Below are positions 36,352 to 44,498 of a stretch of DNA of 64,000 bases, one piece after another. This DNA is from Pseudomonadota bacterium (GTDB lineage: Bacteria; Pseudomonadota; Gammaproteobacteria; Burkholderiales; Burkholderiaceae_C): the NCBI GenBank assembly GCA_021848345.1, contig JAJZUV010000014.1, positions 22,660 to 86,659 on the forward strand, given 5' to 3'. Position numbers and translations under genes: made by a program. Every line of letters begins with the position of its first letter. Positions within the stretch are counted from its first letter, which is position 1. The notes under the pieces are model-generated. The model was given only the letters and a program-made list of their open reading frames with translations. It was not told the origin of the DNA and searched no databases.

Positions 36352-38010
36352 ATGCCCGACGCGCCGACCGTGGTCTCCCCGCTCCAATCCCTGCCGCTGG
36401 CCTACGCGCCGGCGCAGCGCAGCCTGCCTGAACTGCTGATGCGCCAGGCCGAGCGGCATGCCGGGCGCTGCCTGTTCGTCGCCGGGCACACGCGCTGGAG
36501 CTACGCCGACGCGCTGGCCGTGGCGCGGCGCTGGGCCGCGCAACTGCGCGCAGCCGGCGTGGCCCCCGGCGACCGCGTGGCGCTGCAGTGCTCGAACCGG
36601 CCGGAATTCCTGCAGATCCTGCTCGGCTGTGCCTGGGCCGGTGCCGTGTGCGTGCCCATCAACACCGCGTCGCGCGGGGCCCAGTTGCGCCACATGCTGG
36701 ACAACTCCGGCGCCACGCTGTTCGTCACCGAGCCCGACGGCCGCGACGCGCTGCGGGTGATCGAAGCCGACGCCGGGCAGGCGCTGCCCGCGCTGCGCGC
36801 CCTGTGGCTGATCGACGCCGAGCCCGACGGCGATGCACGCGCGCGCGCCTTCCCGCGCGCCGAGGCCGAGCCCGTCGAGTTGGTCGAGGCGGCGCCGGTG
36901 CGCCCCGGCGACGACCTGGTGATTCTCTACACCTCGGGCACCACCGGCCTGTCCAAGGGGGTGCGCTGCCCGCACGCCCAGTTCTTCTGGTGGGGCGTGC
37001 ACACGGCCGAGTTGCTGGGCCTCGGCGACGCCGAGATCCTGCTGACCACGCTGCCGCTGTTCCATACGAATGCGATGAACGCCTTCTTCCAGGCCCTGCT
37101 GACCGGCTCCACCCTGGTGGTCGAGCCGCGTTTCTCGGCCTCCGGCTTCTGGCAGGCGCTGGTCGAGCACCGGGCCACCGTGACCTACGTGCTCGGCGCC
37201 ATGGTGCCCATCCTGCTGTCGCGTCCCCCCGGCGCGCAGGACCAGGCGCACCGCGTGCGCATCGCGCTGGCCCCGGGCGTGCCGCGCCAGTTCCACGCCA
37301 GGTTCCAGGAACGTTTCGGTTTCACCCTGCTCGACGGCTACGGCTCGACGGAGACCAACTTCGTCATCGGCGCCATCGCTGGCGAGCAACGGCCCGGCAC
37401 CATGGGGCGGGTGCGCCCCGGCTTCGACGCGCGCGTGGTGGACGATGCCGACAACCCCCTGCCCGACGGAACGCCCGGCGAGCTGGTGCTGCGCGCGCAG
37501 GAGCCCTTCGCCTTCGCCAACGGCTACTTCGCCATGGACGACCGCACCGTCGAGTCCTGGCGCAATCTGTGGTTCCACACCGGTGACCGGGTGCTGCGCG
37601 ATGTCGACGGCTATTTCCATTTCATCGACCGCCTGAAGGACGCGATCCGGCGCCGCGGCGAGAACGTGTCGTCCTACGAGGTCGAGCAGGTGCTGCTCAG
37701 CCATCCCGCGGTGGCCGTGGCGGCGGTGTTTCCGGTGCGCAGCGAACTCGCCGAGGACGAGGTCATGGCGGCCCTGGTCGCGCGCGACGGCGAGCGCATC
37801 GATCCCGTCGAACTGGTGGGCTTCTGCGCGCAGCGCATGGCCTATTTCGCGGTGCCCCGCTACATCGACGTGGTGGAGGCGCTGCCGGCCACCGAGAACG
37901 GCAAGATCCAGAAATTCAAGCTGCGCGAGCGCGGCGTGGGCGCGGCCACCTGGGACCGCGAGCGCGCCGGCGTGGTGCTGCGCCGCCCCGGCGCGGGAGC
38001 CGCCCGATGA
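36352..38010 (+). CDS. Acyl-CoA synthetase (AMP-forming)
   Basis: ATP-dependent CoA ligase of 552 residues. The AMP-binding P-loop is ILYTSGTTGLSKGV, the A5 motif is GYGSTETN, A7 is HTGDRV, A8 is DRLKDAIRRRGENVSSYEVE, and the catalytic Lys lies in NGKIQKFKL. Overall it is like the crotonobetaine/carnitine-CoA ligase group. It overlaps the next gene (thiolase-like) by 4 bp. A CoA ligase immediately before a thiolase-like/DUF35 pair implies that a carboxylated oxygenation product is activated and then cleaved. Dioxindole-3-acetate is the proposed substrate (inference). Confidence 0.88.
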   Translation: MPDAPTVVSPLQSLPLAYAPAQRSLPELLMRQAERHAGRCLFVAGHTRWSYADALAVARRWAAQLRAAGVAPGDRVALQCSNRPEFLQILLGCAWAGAVCVPINTASRGAQLRHMLDNSGATLFVTEPDGRDALRVIEADAGQALPALRALWLIDAEPDGDARARAFPRAEAEPVELVEAAPVRPGDDLVILYTSGTTGLSKGVRCPHAQFFWWGVHTAELLGLGDAEILLTTLPLFHTNAMNAFFQALLTGSTLVVEPRFSASGFWQALVEHRATVTYVLGAMVPILLSRPPGAQDQAHRVRIALAPGVPRQFHARFQERFGFTLLDGYGSTETNFVIGAIAGEQRPGTMGRVRPGFDARVVDDADNPLPDGTPGELVLRAQEPFAFANGYFAMDDRTVESWRNLWFHTGDRVLRDVDGYFHFIDRLKDAIRRRGENVSSYEVEQVLLSHPAVAVAAVFPVRSELAEDEVMAALVARDGERIDPVELVGFCAQRMAYFAVPRYIDVVEALPATENGKIQKFKLRERGVGAATWDRERAGVVLRRPGAGAAR

Positions 38011-39176
38011 AGCGTCGCCTGGGCTACGAGGACGTGGCGCTGGCGCTGCCGGTGACCGTGCCCTACGTGCGCTACAGCATCCACGGCGCCCACTGGTTCG
38101 TCGGCCAGGCGCTGCGCGCGCTGCTGGATGGCTCGGGCCTGGGCAAGCAGGACCTCGACGGACTGGCGCTGAGCAGCTTCTCGCTCGCGCCCGACACGGC
38201 GGTGGGGGTCACCCAGCACCATGGCCTGTCGCCGCGCTGGCTGGATCACGTTCCCACCGGCGGCGCCAGCGGGGTGATGGCGGTGCGCAGGGCGGCGCGC
38301 GCCGTGCAGTGCGGCGACGCCGAGGTGGTCGCCTGCATCGCCGCCGACACCCACCACGTGGATTCGTTCCGGCGCATGCTGGGCTCCTTCAGCGACTTCG
38401 CGCGCGACGCCACCTATCCCTACGGCGCCGGCGGGCCCAACGCGATGTTCGCCTTCATCACCGACCACTACATGCGCAGCTTCGGCGCCACGCGCGAGGA
38501 CTTCGGGCGCATCGCGGTGGCGCAGCGCGCCAACGCGGCGCGCAACCCCAACGCCTTGCTGCGCAAGCCGCTGAGCCTGGACGACTACCTGGGCGCACGC
38601 CCGATCGCCGAGCCGCTGCACCTGTTCGATTGCGTCATGCCCTGCGCCGGCGCCGAGGCCTTCCTGGTGTTGTCCACGCAGCGCGCGCGCTCCCTCGGTC
38701 TGCCCCACGTGCGCCTGCTGGGCAGCATCGAGCGCCACAACGCCTATGCCGACGATCCGGTGATGATCCGCGGCGGCTGGGCCATGGACCGCGACGATCT
38801 GTATGCGCAGGCCGGGCTCGGACCCGCCGACGTGGACCTGGTGCAGACCTACGACGACTATCCGGTGATCGCGATGATGCAACTGGAGGACCTGGGCTTT
38901 TGCGCCAAGGGCGAGGGGCCGGCCTTCGTGCGCGCGCACGACCTGCGCGTCGACGGGGACTTCCCCTGCAACACCGGCGGCGGGCAGTTGTCCTGCGGCC
39001 AGGCGGGCGCCGCCGGAGGCTTCCTGGGCATCACCGAGACCCTGCGGCAGCTCGCCGCGGGGGCCGAGGGGCGCGCGGTGCCGCAGGCCGAGGTCGGGCT
39101 GGTGTCGGGCTTCGGCATGGTCACCTACGACCGTTGCCTGTGCACCGGTGCGCTGCTGCTGGGAGCCGCGCGATGA
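38007..39176 (+). CDS. Thiolase-superfamily protein lacking the catalytic Cys and His; probable retro-aldolase subunit
   Basis: SCP-x/lipid-transfer-protein-type thiolase fold of 389 residues. The nucleophilic Cys of thiolases is replaced: the site reads PTGGASG (Gly86). The GHP-type His motif reads SCGQAGAAGG (Gln332). Claisen thiolysis is thus unlikely. The same loss is known, as recalled, in Ltp2-type steroid side-chain lyases, which work with DUF35 proteins to perform a retro-aldol cleavage of 3-hydroxyacyl-CoA with a tertiary hydroxyl. The next gene, overlapping by 4 bp, encodes a DUF35 domain. The inferred role is release of acetyl-CoA from a 3-hydroxy-oxindole-acetyl-CoA, leaving isatin. 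Confidence 0.82.
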   Translation: MKRRLGYEDVALALPVTVPYVRYSIHGAHWFVGQALRALLDGSGLGKQDLDGLALSSFSLAPDTAVGVTQHHGLSPRWLDHVPTGGASGVMAVRRAARAVQCGDAEVVACIAADTHHVDSFRRMLGSFSDFARDATYPYGAGGPNAMFAFITDHYMRSFGATREDFGRIAVAQRANAARNPNALLRKPLSLDDYLGARPIAEPLHLFDCVMPCAGAEAFLVLSTQRARSLGLPHVRLLGSIERHNAYADDPVMIRGGWAMDRDDLYAQAGLGPADVDLVQTYDDYPVIAMMQLEDLGFCAKGEGPAFVRAHDLRVDGDFPCNTGGGQLSCGQAGAAGGFLGITETLRQLAAGAEGRAVPQAEVGLVSGFGMVTYDRCLCTGALLLGAAR

Positions 39177-40441
39177 CACGGCCGCTGCAGCCCCCGGTGC
39201 GGCGCGACCCGCTGCGGCGCACGCCGCGCATGACCTTGCCGCCGGCGCAGCGAGGACGCGTCGCGCTGGGCCTGGGCGCCGCCGCCGCCGAGGGGCGATT
39301 CGCGCTGCAGGTGTGCGCCGACTGCGGTCGCGTGCAGTATCCGCCGCGCGAGGCCTGCGTGGCCTGTTCCTCGCCGCGCCTGCCGTGGCGCAGCCAGGGC
39401 GGCGAGGGCGTGCTGCTGGCGCATACCCGCCTGGAGCACAGCAACGATCCCTATTTCCGCGAGCGCCTGCCCTGGCGCGTGGGCATGGTGCGCCTGGACG
39501 CCGGCCCCTGCGTGATGGCGCACCTGCACGGCGACGTCGCCGACCCCGGCCCGCCGGGTCCGCCGAGTCGCGTGCGGGTGGTGGCGCGCCTGGACCGCGC
39601 CGGCGCGCCGGTGCTGCTCGCCCTGCCCCTGGAGGAGACCCCGTATATGCACGACGATCCCTTGTTGCGCGAGATGGGCGCCGACCCACGGTTTCGCAAG
39701 GTACTGGTCACCGACGGCAAGTCGGCCACTGGGCAGGCGCTGGCGCGCGCCCTGGTCGAGGCCGGCGCCGAGCGCGTGTGGCTGGGCTGCGCCGAGCCCT
39801 GGAAGCGCGCCCCCGGCCTGGAGGCGCTGAGCGCGCTGCCCCAGGTCACGCCGGTGGACCTGGACCTGGGCGACGAGGGTTCGGTGCGCGAGCTCGGCGC
39901 GCGCATCGGCGGCAAGGTGGACATCCTGGTCAGCAACGCCGAGTACCTGCGTGGAGGCGGCATCGAGTCGCCGCGCGGCACCCTCAACGCGCGCTCCGAG
40001 ATGGACCTGCACTACTTCGGGCTGCTGCGCCTGGCGCAGGCCTTCGCACCCGCGCTGCGCGCGCGCGCGGCCGACGGTGTGGCCCATGCCTGCGCCTGGG
40101 TCAACGTGCTGTCGGTGTACGCGCTGGCCAACTACCCGCCGCAGGGCACCTATTCGGCCTCGATGGCGGCGGCGCTGTCGCTGGCCCAGGGCCTGCGTGC
40201 CCAGCTGCGCGCCGGCGGCATCCGCGTGCTCAACGTGTTCCCGGGCCCGATCGACCACGAATGGAACCAGGAGCTGCCGCCGCCCAAGCTGGCGCCGCGC
40301 GCGCTGGCCGCCGCCGTGGTGGCGGGGCTGCGCGACGGCATCGAGGACCTGTACCCGGGCGACGTGGCGCAGGAATGGCGGGAGCGCTGGCGCGCCGACC
40401 CGAAGGCGATGGAACACGAACTCGCGATGCAGGGAGCCTGA
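39173..40441 (+). CDS. DUF35 Zn-ribbon/OB-fold protein fused to a degenerate short-chain dehydrogenase
   Basis: A 422-residue two-domain protein. Residues about 38-165 are a DUF35 unit with the zinc ribbon Cys48-x2-Cys51-x10-Cys62-x2-Cys65 and an OB-fold behind it. Residues about 178-415 are an SDR fold. The SDR cofactor loop reads TDGKSATGQ instead of TGxxxGxG, the NNAG motif reads SNAE, and the catalytic Tyr327 is followed at +4 by Met331 instead of Lys, so ordinary reductase activity is doubtful. DUF35 proteins pair with thiolase-like enzymes to bind the acyl-CoA. The ATGA overlap with the thiolase-like gene supports a complex. The C-terminal half may be structural or have altered chemistry. 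Confidence 0.8.
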   Translation: MTRPLQPPVRRDPLRRTPRMTLPPAQRGRVALGLGAAAAEGRFALQVCADCGRVQYPPREACVACSSPRLPWRSQGGEGVLLAHTRLEHSNDPYFRERLPWRVGMVRLDAGPCVMAHLHGDVADPGPPGPPSRVRVVARLDRAGAPVLLALPLEETPYMHDDPLLREMGADPRFRKVLVTDGKSATGQALARALVEAGAERVWLGCAEPWKRAPGLEALSALPQVTPVDLDLGDEGSVRELGARIGGKVDILVSNAEYLRGGGIESPRGTLNARSEMDLHYFGLLRLAQAFAPALRARAADGVAHACAWVNVLSVYALANYPPQGTYSASMAAALSLAQGLRAQLRAGGIRVLNVFPGPIDHEWNQELPPPKLAPRALAAAVVAGLRDGIEDLYPGDVAQEWRERWRADPKAMEHELAMQGA

Positions 40442-40442
40442 C

Positions 40443-41276
40443 GTGAACCCGGAAAGCCCGACGGCCGGCGACGCCGGCTCCATCCTCGGCGCCCTGGTGG
40501 GTGCGCTGGCGCGCGGCAGCATCCGCGTCATCGACCTGACCCAGACCCTCAGCCCTTCCTTCCCGCAAATCGCGCTGCCGCCCGAGTTCGGGCAGTGCCA
40601 GCCCTTCCGCCTCGAGGAGATCTCGCGCTACGACGAGCGCGGCCCGGCCTGGTACTGGAACAACTTTTCCTGCGGCGAGCACACCGGAACCCATTTCGAC
40701 GCCCCCATCCACTGGGTCAGCGGCCGCGACCTGCCGAACAATTCGGTGGACACCATCGACGTGCGCCACTTCGTCGCGCCGGCCTGTGTCATCGACTGCA
40801 GCGCGCAGGCCCGCGACAACCCCGACTACCTGCTGACGGTGGCCGACATCGAGGCCTTCGAGGCCGCGCACGGGCGCATCCCCGCCGGGGCCTGGGTGCT
40901 CATGCGCACCGACTGGTCCAAGCGCAGCGATCCGCGCGAGTTCCAGAATTTCGACGCCACCGGTCAGCACACGCCCGGGCCCGGGGTGGAGGCGGTGCGC
41001 TTCCTGGTCGAGCAGCGCGACGTGCTCGGCTTCGGCTCGGAGGCCATCGGCACCGACGCCGGGCAGGGCTACCACCTGCTGCCCCCGTATCCCTGCCATT
41101 CCATGATGCACGGCAGCGGGCGCTACGGCCTGCAGTGCCTGACCCGGCTCGACGAGCTTCCTCCCACCGGCGCGGTCATCGTCGGGGCTCCGCTCAAGAT
41201 CGAGCGCGGCAGCGGCTCCCCGCTGCGCGTGCTGGCCCTGGTGGACGACGCGGCGGCGGGAAGGGGGCGGCGATGA
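40443..41276 (+). CDS. Cyclase-family metal-dependent hydrolase, isatin-hydrolase-like
   Basis: Predicted Mn/Zn amidohydrolase of 277 residues in the kynurenine formamidase/isatin hydrolase family. The metal motif is His80-TGT-His84-F-Asp86-AP-I-His90. GTG at 40443 is the start, 1 bp after the previous stop. Isatin hydrolases of this family open isatin to isatinate, a step in oxidative indole-acetate breakdown. It is 59-60% or so alike by eye to a second cyclase at 62887 in conserved blocks such as RGPAWYWNNFSCGEHTGTHFDAP; this was not computed. Other substrates with a cyclic amide are possible. Confidence 0.85.
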   Translation: MNPESPTAGDAGSILGALVGALARGSIRVIDLTQTLSPSFPQIALPPEFGQCQPFRLEEISRYDERGPAWYWNNFSCGEHTGTHFDAPIHWVSGRDLPNNSVDTIDVRHFVAPACVIDCSAQARDNPDYLLTVADIEAFEAAHGRIPAGAWVLMRTDWSKRSDPREFQNFDATGQHTPGPGVEAVRFLVEQRDVLGFGSEAIGTDAGQGYHLLPPYPCHSMMHGSGRYGLQCLTRLDELPPTGAVIVGAPLKIERGSGSPLRVLALVDDAAAGRGRR

Positions 41277-42025
41277 ACCCGGCGACGGATGCGAACCCGG
41301 GAGCAGCCGGCATCGCGGTGGTCACCGGCGGCAGCGTCGGCATCGGCCGCGCCATCGTCGAGCAGTTGCTGGCGCAGGGGCAGGAGGTCGTCTCGCTGGC
41401 CGACCGCGGCCCGGGCATGAACCATCCGCGCGTGCGCAACATCGAGGTCGACCTCTGCGACCGCGCCGCGACGGCCCGCGTGGCGGCCGAGCTGGCCGCG
41501 CGTCACGAGGTGGCCACGCTGGTGCACAACGCCGGCGTGATCCGCGCGGCCCTGCTGCCCGAGGTGCGTCTGGAGGACCTCGACGCCCTGGTCGAGCTGC
41601 ACCTGGGCGCGGCGCTGCAACTGGCGCAGGCCTTCCTGCCCTCGATGCGCGCGCGGCGCTTCGGACGCATCGTGCTCATCTCCTCGCGCGCCGCGCTGGG
41701 CCTGGCCAGCCGCACCGCCTACTCGGCCACCAAGTCGGGCATGCTGGGCATGGCGCGCACCTGGGCGCTGGAGCTGGCCCCCGAGGGCATCACCGTGAAC
41801 GTGGTGGCGCCGGGGCCGATCCGCACCGACATGTTCCACGACGTCGTCCCCGCCGGCAGCGAGCGGGAGCGGCAACTGGCCGCCTCGCTGCCGGTGCGCA
41901 GGCTGGGCGAGCCCGACGACGTGGCGCGCGCGGTGGGCTTTTTCGCCGATGCGCGCAACGGCTTCGTCACCGGCCAGGTGCTGTACGTGTGCGGCGGCTC
42001 CAGCGTCGGCACGCTGGCGCTTTGA
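41273..42025 (+). CDS. Short-chain dehydrogenase/reductase
   Basis: Cytoplasmic NAD(P)-dependent oxidoreductase of 250 residues with an intact SDR set: VTGGSVGIGRA cofactor loop near residue 17, VHNAG, ISSRAA, Tyr150-x3-Lys154 in AYSATKSG, and PGPIRTDM. It overlaps the cyclase gene by 4 bp. In an indole-type pathway it could interconvert a dioxindole and an isatin, or oxidise a dihydrodiol made by a Rieske enzyme; both are inference. Confidence 0.9.
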   Translation: MNPATDANPGAAGIAVVTGGSVGIGRAIVEQLLAQGQEVVSLADRGPGMNHPRVRNIEVDLCDRAATARVAAELAARHEVATLVHNAGVIRAALLPEVRLEDLDALVELHLGAALQLAQAFLPSMRARRFGRIVLISSRAALGLASRTAYSATKSGMLGMARTWALELAPEGITVNVVAPGPIRTDMFHDVVPAGSERERQLAASLPVRRLGEPDDVARAVGFFADARNGFVTGQVLYVCGGSSVGTLAL

Positions 42026-42039
42026 GACCGAGGCCGGCC

Positions 42040-43374
42040 ATGGACCCCGTGACCCTGTCGATGCCCTCGCGCTGGAGCCGCGACGCGCTGCGCGCGCTGG
42101 TCGAGCCCGACCGCGTGCACCGCGACCTGTACCTCGACCCCGGCCTGTTCGAACTGGAGCGCGAGCGCCTGTTCGCCGGTGCCTGGCAGTTCGCCGCCCA
42201 CGCCAGCCAGCTGCCGCGGCCCGGCGACTACGTCACGCTGGAGCTGGCCGGGCGCTCGCTGCTGTTGCTGCGCCAGGCGGACGGCTCGATCCGCGGATTC
42301 CACAACCGCTGCGCCCACAAGGGCGCCCGCCTGCTGGGGCAGCCCAGCGGGTCCACCGGGCGCTTCCTGCGCTGCCCCTACCACGCCTGGTCCTACAAGC
42401 TCGACGGCTCGCCGCTGGCGCGTCCGCTGCAGGCGGGCTACGAGGGCACGCGCCTGGGTGCATGCGAATCCGGCCGCGGCTTGCAGGAACTGGCGGGCCT
42501 GCGCGTATACCGCGACTTCGTGTTCGTGCGCCTGCTCCCCGGCGGCCCGGACTTCGAGACCTGGTTCGGCGAGGGGCTGCGGGCCATCGACGACATGGTG
42601 GACCGCTCCCCCGCCGGCGAACTGCGGGTCGAGGGCGGCATCCTGCGCAGCGAGATCCACTGCAACTGGAAGGTCTACCTGGAGAACGTCAACGACACCG
42701 TGCACCCGGTATCCACCCACGAGTCTGCGGTGCGCGCCGCGCGCACGGTGTGGCAGGGGCACGGCGAGAGCGAGCCGCAGCCCATGGCGGTGGAGCAGAT
42801 CCTGCCCTTCGGCGCCGGTTACGACTTCTACGACGGCATGGGCGCGCGGGTGCACGCGCACGGCCACAGCGTGCTGGGCATCCATTTCAGCATCCACTCC
42901 GGCTACGGCATGTCCGACGACTACCGGGCCGCGCTGGAGGCCGCGCACGGGCCCGAGCGCGCGCGCCAGGTGCTCGAGCACGCGCCGCAGAACGCCGTGC
43001 TGTACCCCGGCCTGGCGCTCAAGAGCTCGCCCCAGGTGATGCGGGTGATCCGTCCGCTGGCGGTCGACCGCACGCTGGTGGAGGCCTGGGTGCTGCGCGC
43101 GGTGGGCGCGCCGGAGCTGCTGTTCGAGCGCGGCCTGAGCTACACGCGTCTGGTGTTCTCTCCCATGTCGGTGGTGGCGCACGACGACATCGAGTTGTTC
43201 GAGGGCATCCAGCGCGCGCTGCGCGCTGACGGCAACCCGTGGATCAGCCTGCACCGGGACTCTCGCGGCGACGATGCCGGCCTGCTCGGGCAGCCGATCA
43301 ACGCCACCAACGAGCTGCTGATGCGCAATCAGCACCGTGCCTGGCTCGATGCCATGCTGGGGGATGCGCCATGA
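42040..43374 (+). CDS. Rieske non-haem iron oxygenase, large subunit (pair 2)
   Basis: Second catalytic alpha subunit, 444 residues, paralogous to the gene at 34526. The Rieske motif is CAHKGARLL ... CPYHAW, and the iron site is Asp219-x2-His222-x4-His227 in ENVNDTVHPVSTH. An ATG at 42061 is a possible shorter start. The two alpha proteins keep the same framework (DRVHRDLY, MVDRSP, CNWK, PLAVDRTLVE) but differ around the iron site, suggesting distinct substrates or regioselectivity. It overlaps its beta gene by ATGA and has no reductase of its own. Confidence 0.9.
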   Translation: MDPVTLSMPSRWSRDALRALVEPDRVHRDLYLDPGLFELERERLFAGAWQFAAHASQLPRPGDYVTLELAGRSLLLLRQADGSIRGFHNRCAHKGARLLGQPSGSTGRFLRCPYHAWSYKLDGSPLARPLQAGYEGTRLGACESGRGLQELAGLRVYRDFVFVRLLPGGPDFETWFGEGLRAIDDMVDRSPAGELRVEGGILRSEIHCNWKVYLENVNDTVHPVSTHESAVRAARTVWQGHGESEPQPMAVEQILPFGAGYDFYDGMGARVHAHGHSVLGIHFSIHSGYGMSDDYRAALEAAHGPERARQVLEHAPQNAVLYPGLALKSSPQVMRVIRPLAVDRTLVEAWVLRAVGAPELLFERGLSYTRLVFSPMSVVAHDDIELFEGIQRALRADGNPWISLHRDSRGDDAGLLGQPINATNELLMRNQHRAWLDAMLGDAP

Positions 43375-43850
43375 GCCTTCCCGTGGACGCGGCGCTGGTC
43401 GAGTTCGTGCTGCACGAGGCGCGCCTGCTGGACGCGGGCCGCTACCCGGAGTGGCTGGAACTGTTCGCCACCGACGGGCGCTACTGGGTGCCGTTGCAGG
43501 GCGCGGCGCAGGATCCGGGGCAGCCGCACAACGCCTACGCCGACGAGGACCGGCTGCTGCTGCGCCTGCGCATCGAGCGCCTGCAGGATGCGCGCGCCTG
43601 GTCGCAGCAGCCGCGCAGCCGCGGCCAGCACCTGTTGCAGACCCCGCGCGTGGAGCGGCGCGACGCGGCGCAGGCCCTGCTGTACACACCCTTCCTGTAC
43701 GTGGAGGCGCGCGGCGACGAGCAACTGATGCTGGCCGGGCACTGGCAGCACAGCCTGTGCCTGGAGCAGGGCGCGCTGCGTATCGCGCTCAAGCGCGTGA
43801 ACCTGGTCAACGCCGGCGCCAGCCTGCCGATGATCCAGCTGTTTCCCTGA
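43371..43850 (+). CDS. Ring-hydroxylating oxygenase, small subunit (pair 2)
   Basis: Beta subunit of 159 residues with the NTF2-like fold: VEFVLHEARLLDAGRYPEWLELFATDGRYWVP and the C-terminal LKRVNLVNAGASLPMIQLFP. It is paralogous to the protein encoded at 35851 and overlaps the alpha stop. Together with pair 1 it looks like an in-operon duplication of an alpha-beta unit followed by divergence. Confidence 0.9.
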   Translation: MSLPVDAALVEFVLHEARLLDAGRYPEWLELFATDGRYWVPLQGAAQDPGQPHNAYADEDRLLLRLRIERLQDARAWSQQPRSRGQHLLQTPRVERRDAAQALLYTPFLYVEARGDEQLMLAGHWQHSLCLEQGALRIALKRVNLVNAGASLPMIQLFP

Positions 43851-43856
43851 TCCGCC

Positions 43857-44498
43857 ATGCGCCCGCCCGCCCCCAGCCTCGCCGATCGCCTGCGCCACGA
43901 CCTGGAGCAGGGGCAGATCCTCGACCAGGATCGGCGCTACCTGATGCTGCGCGCCGATGTGCTGATGGGGCTGTTCGCCGAACTGGAGCCGGCGGCGCGG
44001 ACGCAGGCCCTGCGCGCGCTGGGCCGTTCCGTACAACGCCACGGCGCCGGCAGCGTGCAGGCCTACGCGCGGCTGCTGGCCGGAGGACCTGAGGGGGCCG
44101 CACCGTCCGATCCGTCCACAGCGTTCCCGTCGCGCGCCTCGGCCGAGTCGCGCGCGGCGCAGGCGCTGCTGGGTGACATGGCCGCCGCCGCCGCCACGCT
44201 GGGCTGGGGCGTGTGGGAATTCGAGCCGGACGGCGAGGCGTTGCGCCTGACGGTGCGCAACTCGCCCTTCGCCGCCGCCGCGCGCGACCTGGGCCTGCAC
44301 GGCGAGCCGGTGTGCCACGCCATCGCCGGCATGGCCGCGGCGCTGGGCCGGGTGCTGTGGTCGGCGCCGGCCGAGGTCACCGAGAGCTGCGCGGCGCAGG
44401 GCCCCCCGGGGGCACCCCTGCGATGCGTGTTCCACCTGCGTCCGCCGGGACGCGATCCAAGCAGCGGTACCCACCACCTGGAGGAGACAGAGCCATGA
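43857..44498 (+). CDS. V4R (4-vinyl reductase)-like small-molecule-binding protein
   Basis: Uncharacterised 213-residue protein. The N-terminal 60 residues are helical (RYLMLRADVLMGLFAELEPA), followed by a Ser/Pro-rich stretch near 80-95. The C-terminal half (about 100-205) resembles the V4R fold, with GWGVWEFEPDGEALRLTVRNSPFA and a closing Cys-x4-Gly...Cys-x-Phe pattern (ESCAAQG, LRCVFHL). V4R domains bind hydrocarbons or tetrapyrrole intermediates and are found in sensors. The stop overlaps the start of the substrate-binding protein gene, so it is translated with the importer. It may be a substrate-sensing or chaperone-like accessory. Assignment is by pattern only. Confidence 0.55.
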   Translation: MRPPAPSLADRLRHDLEQGQILDQDRRYLMLRADVLMGLFAELEPAARTQALRALGRSVQRHGAGSVQAYARLLAGGPEGAAPSDPSTAFPSRASAESRAAQALLGDMAAAAATLGWGVWEFEPDGEALRLTVRNSPFAAAARDLGLHGEPVCHAIAGMAAALGRVLWSAPAEVTESCAAQGPPGAPLRCVFHLRPPGRDPSSGTHHLEETEP

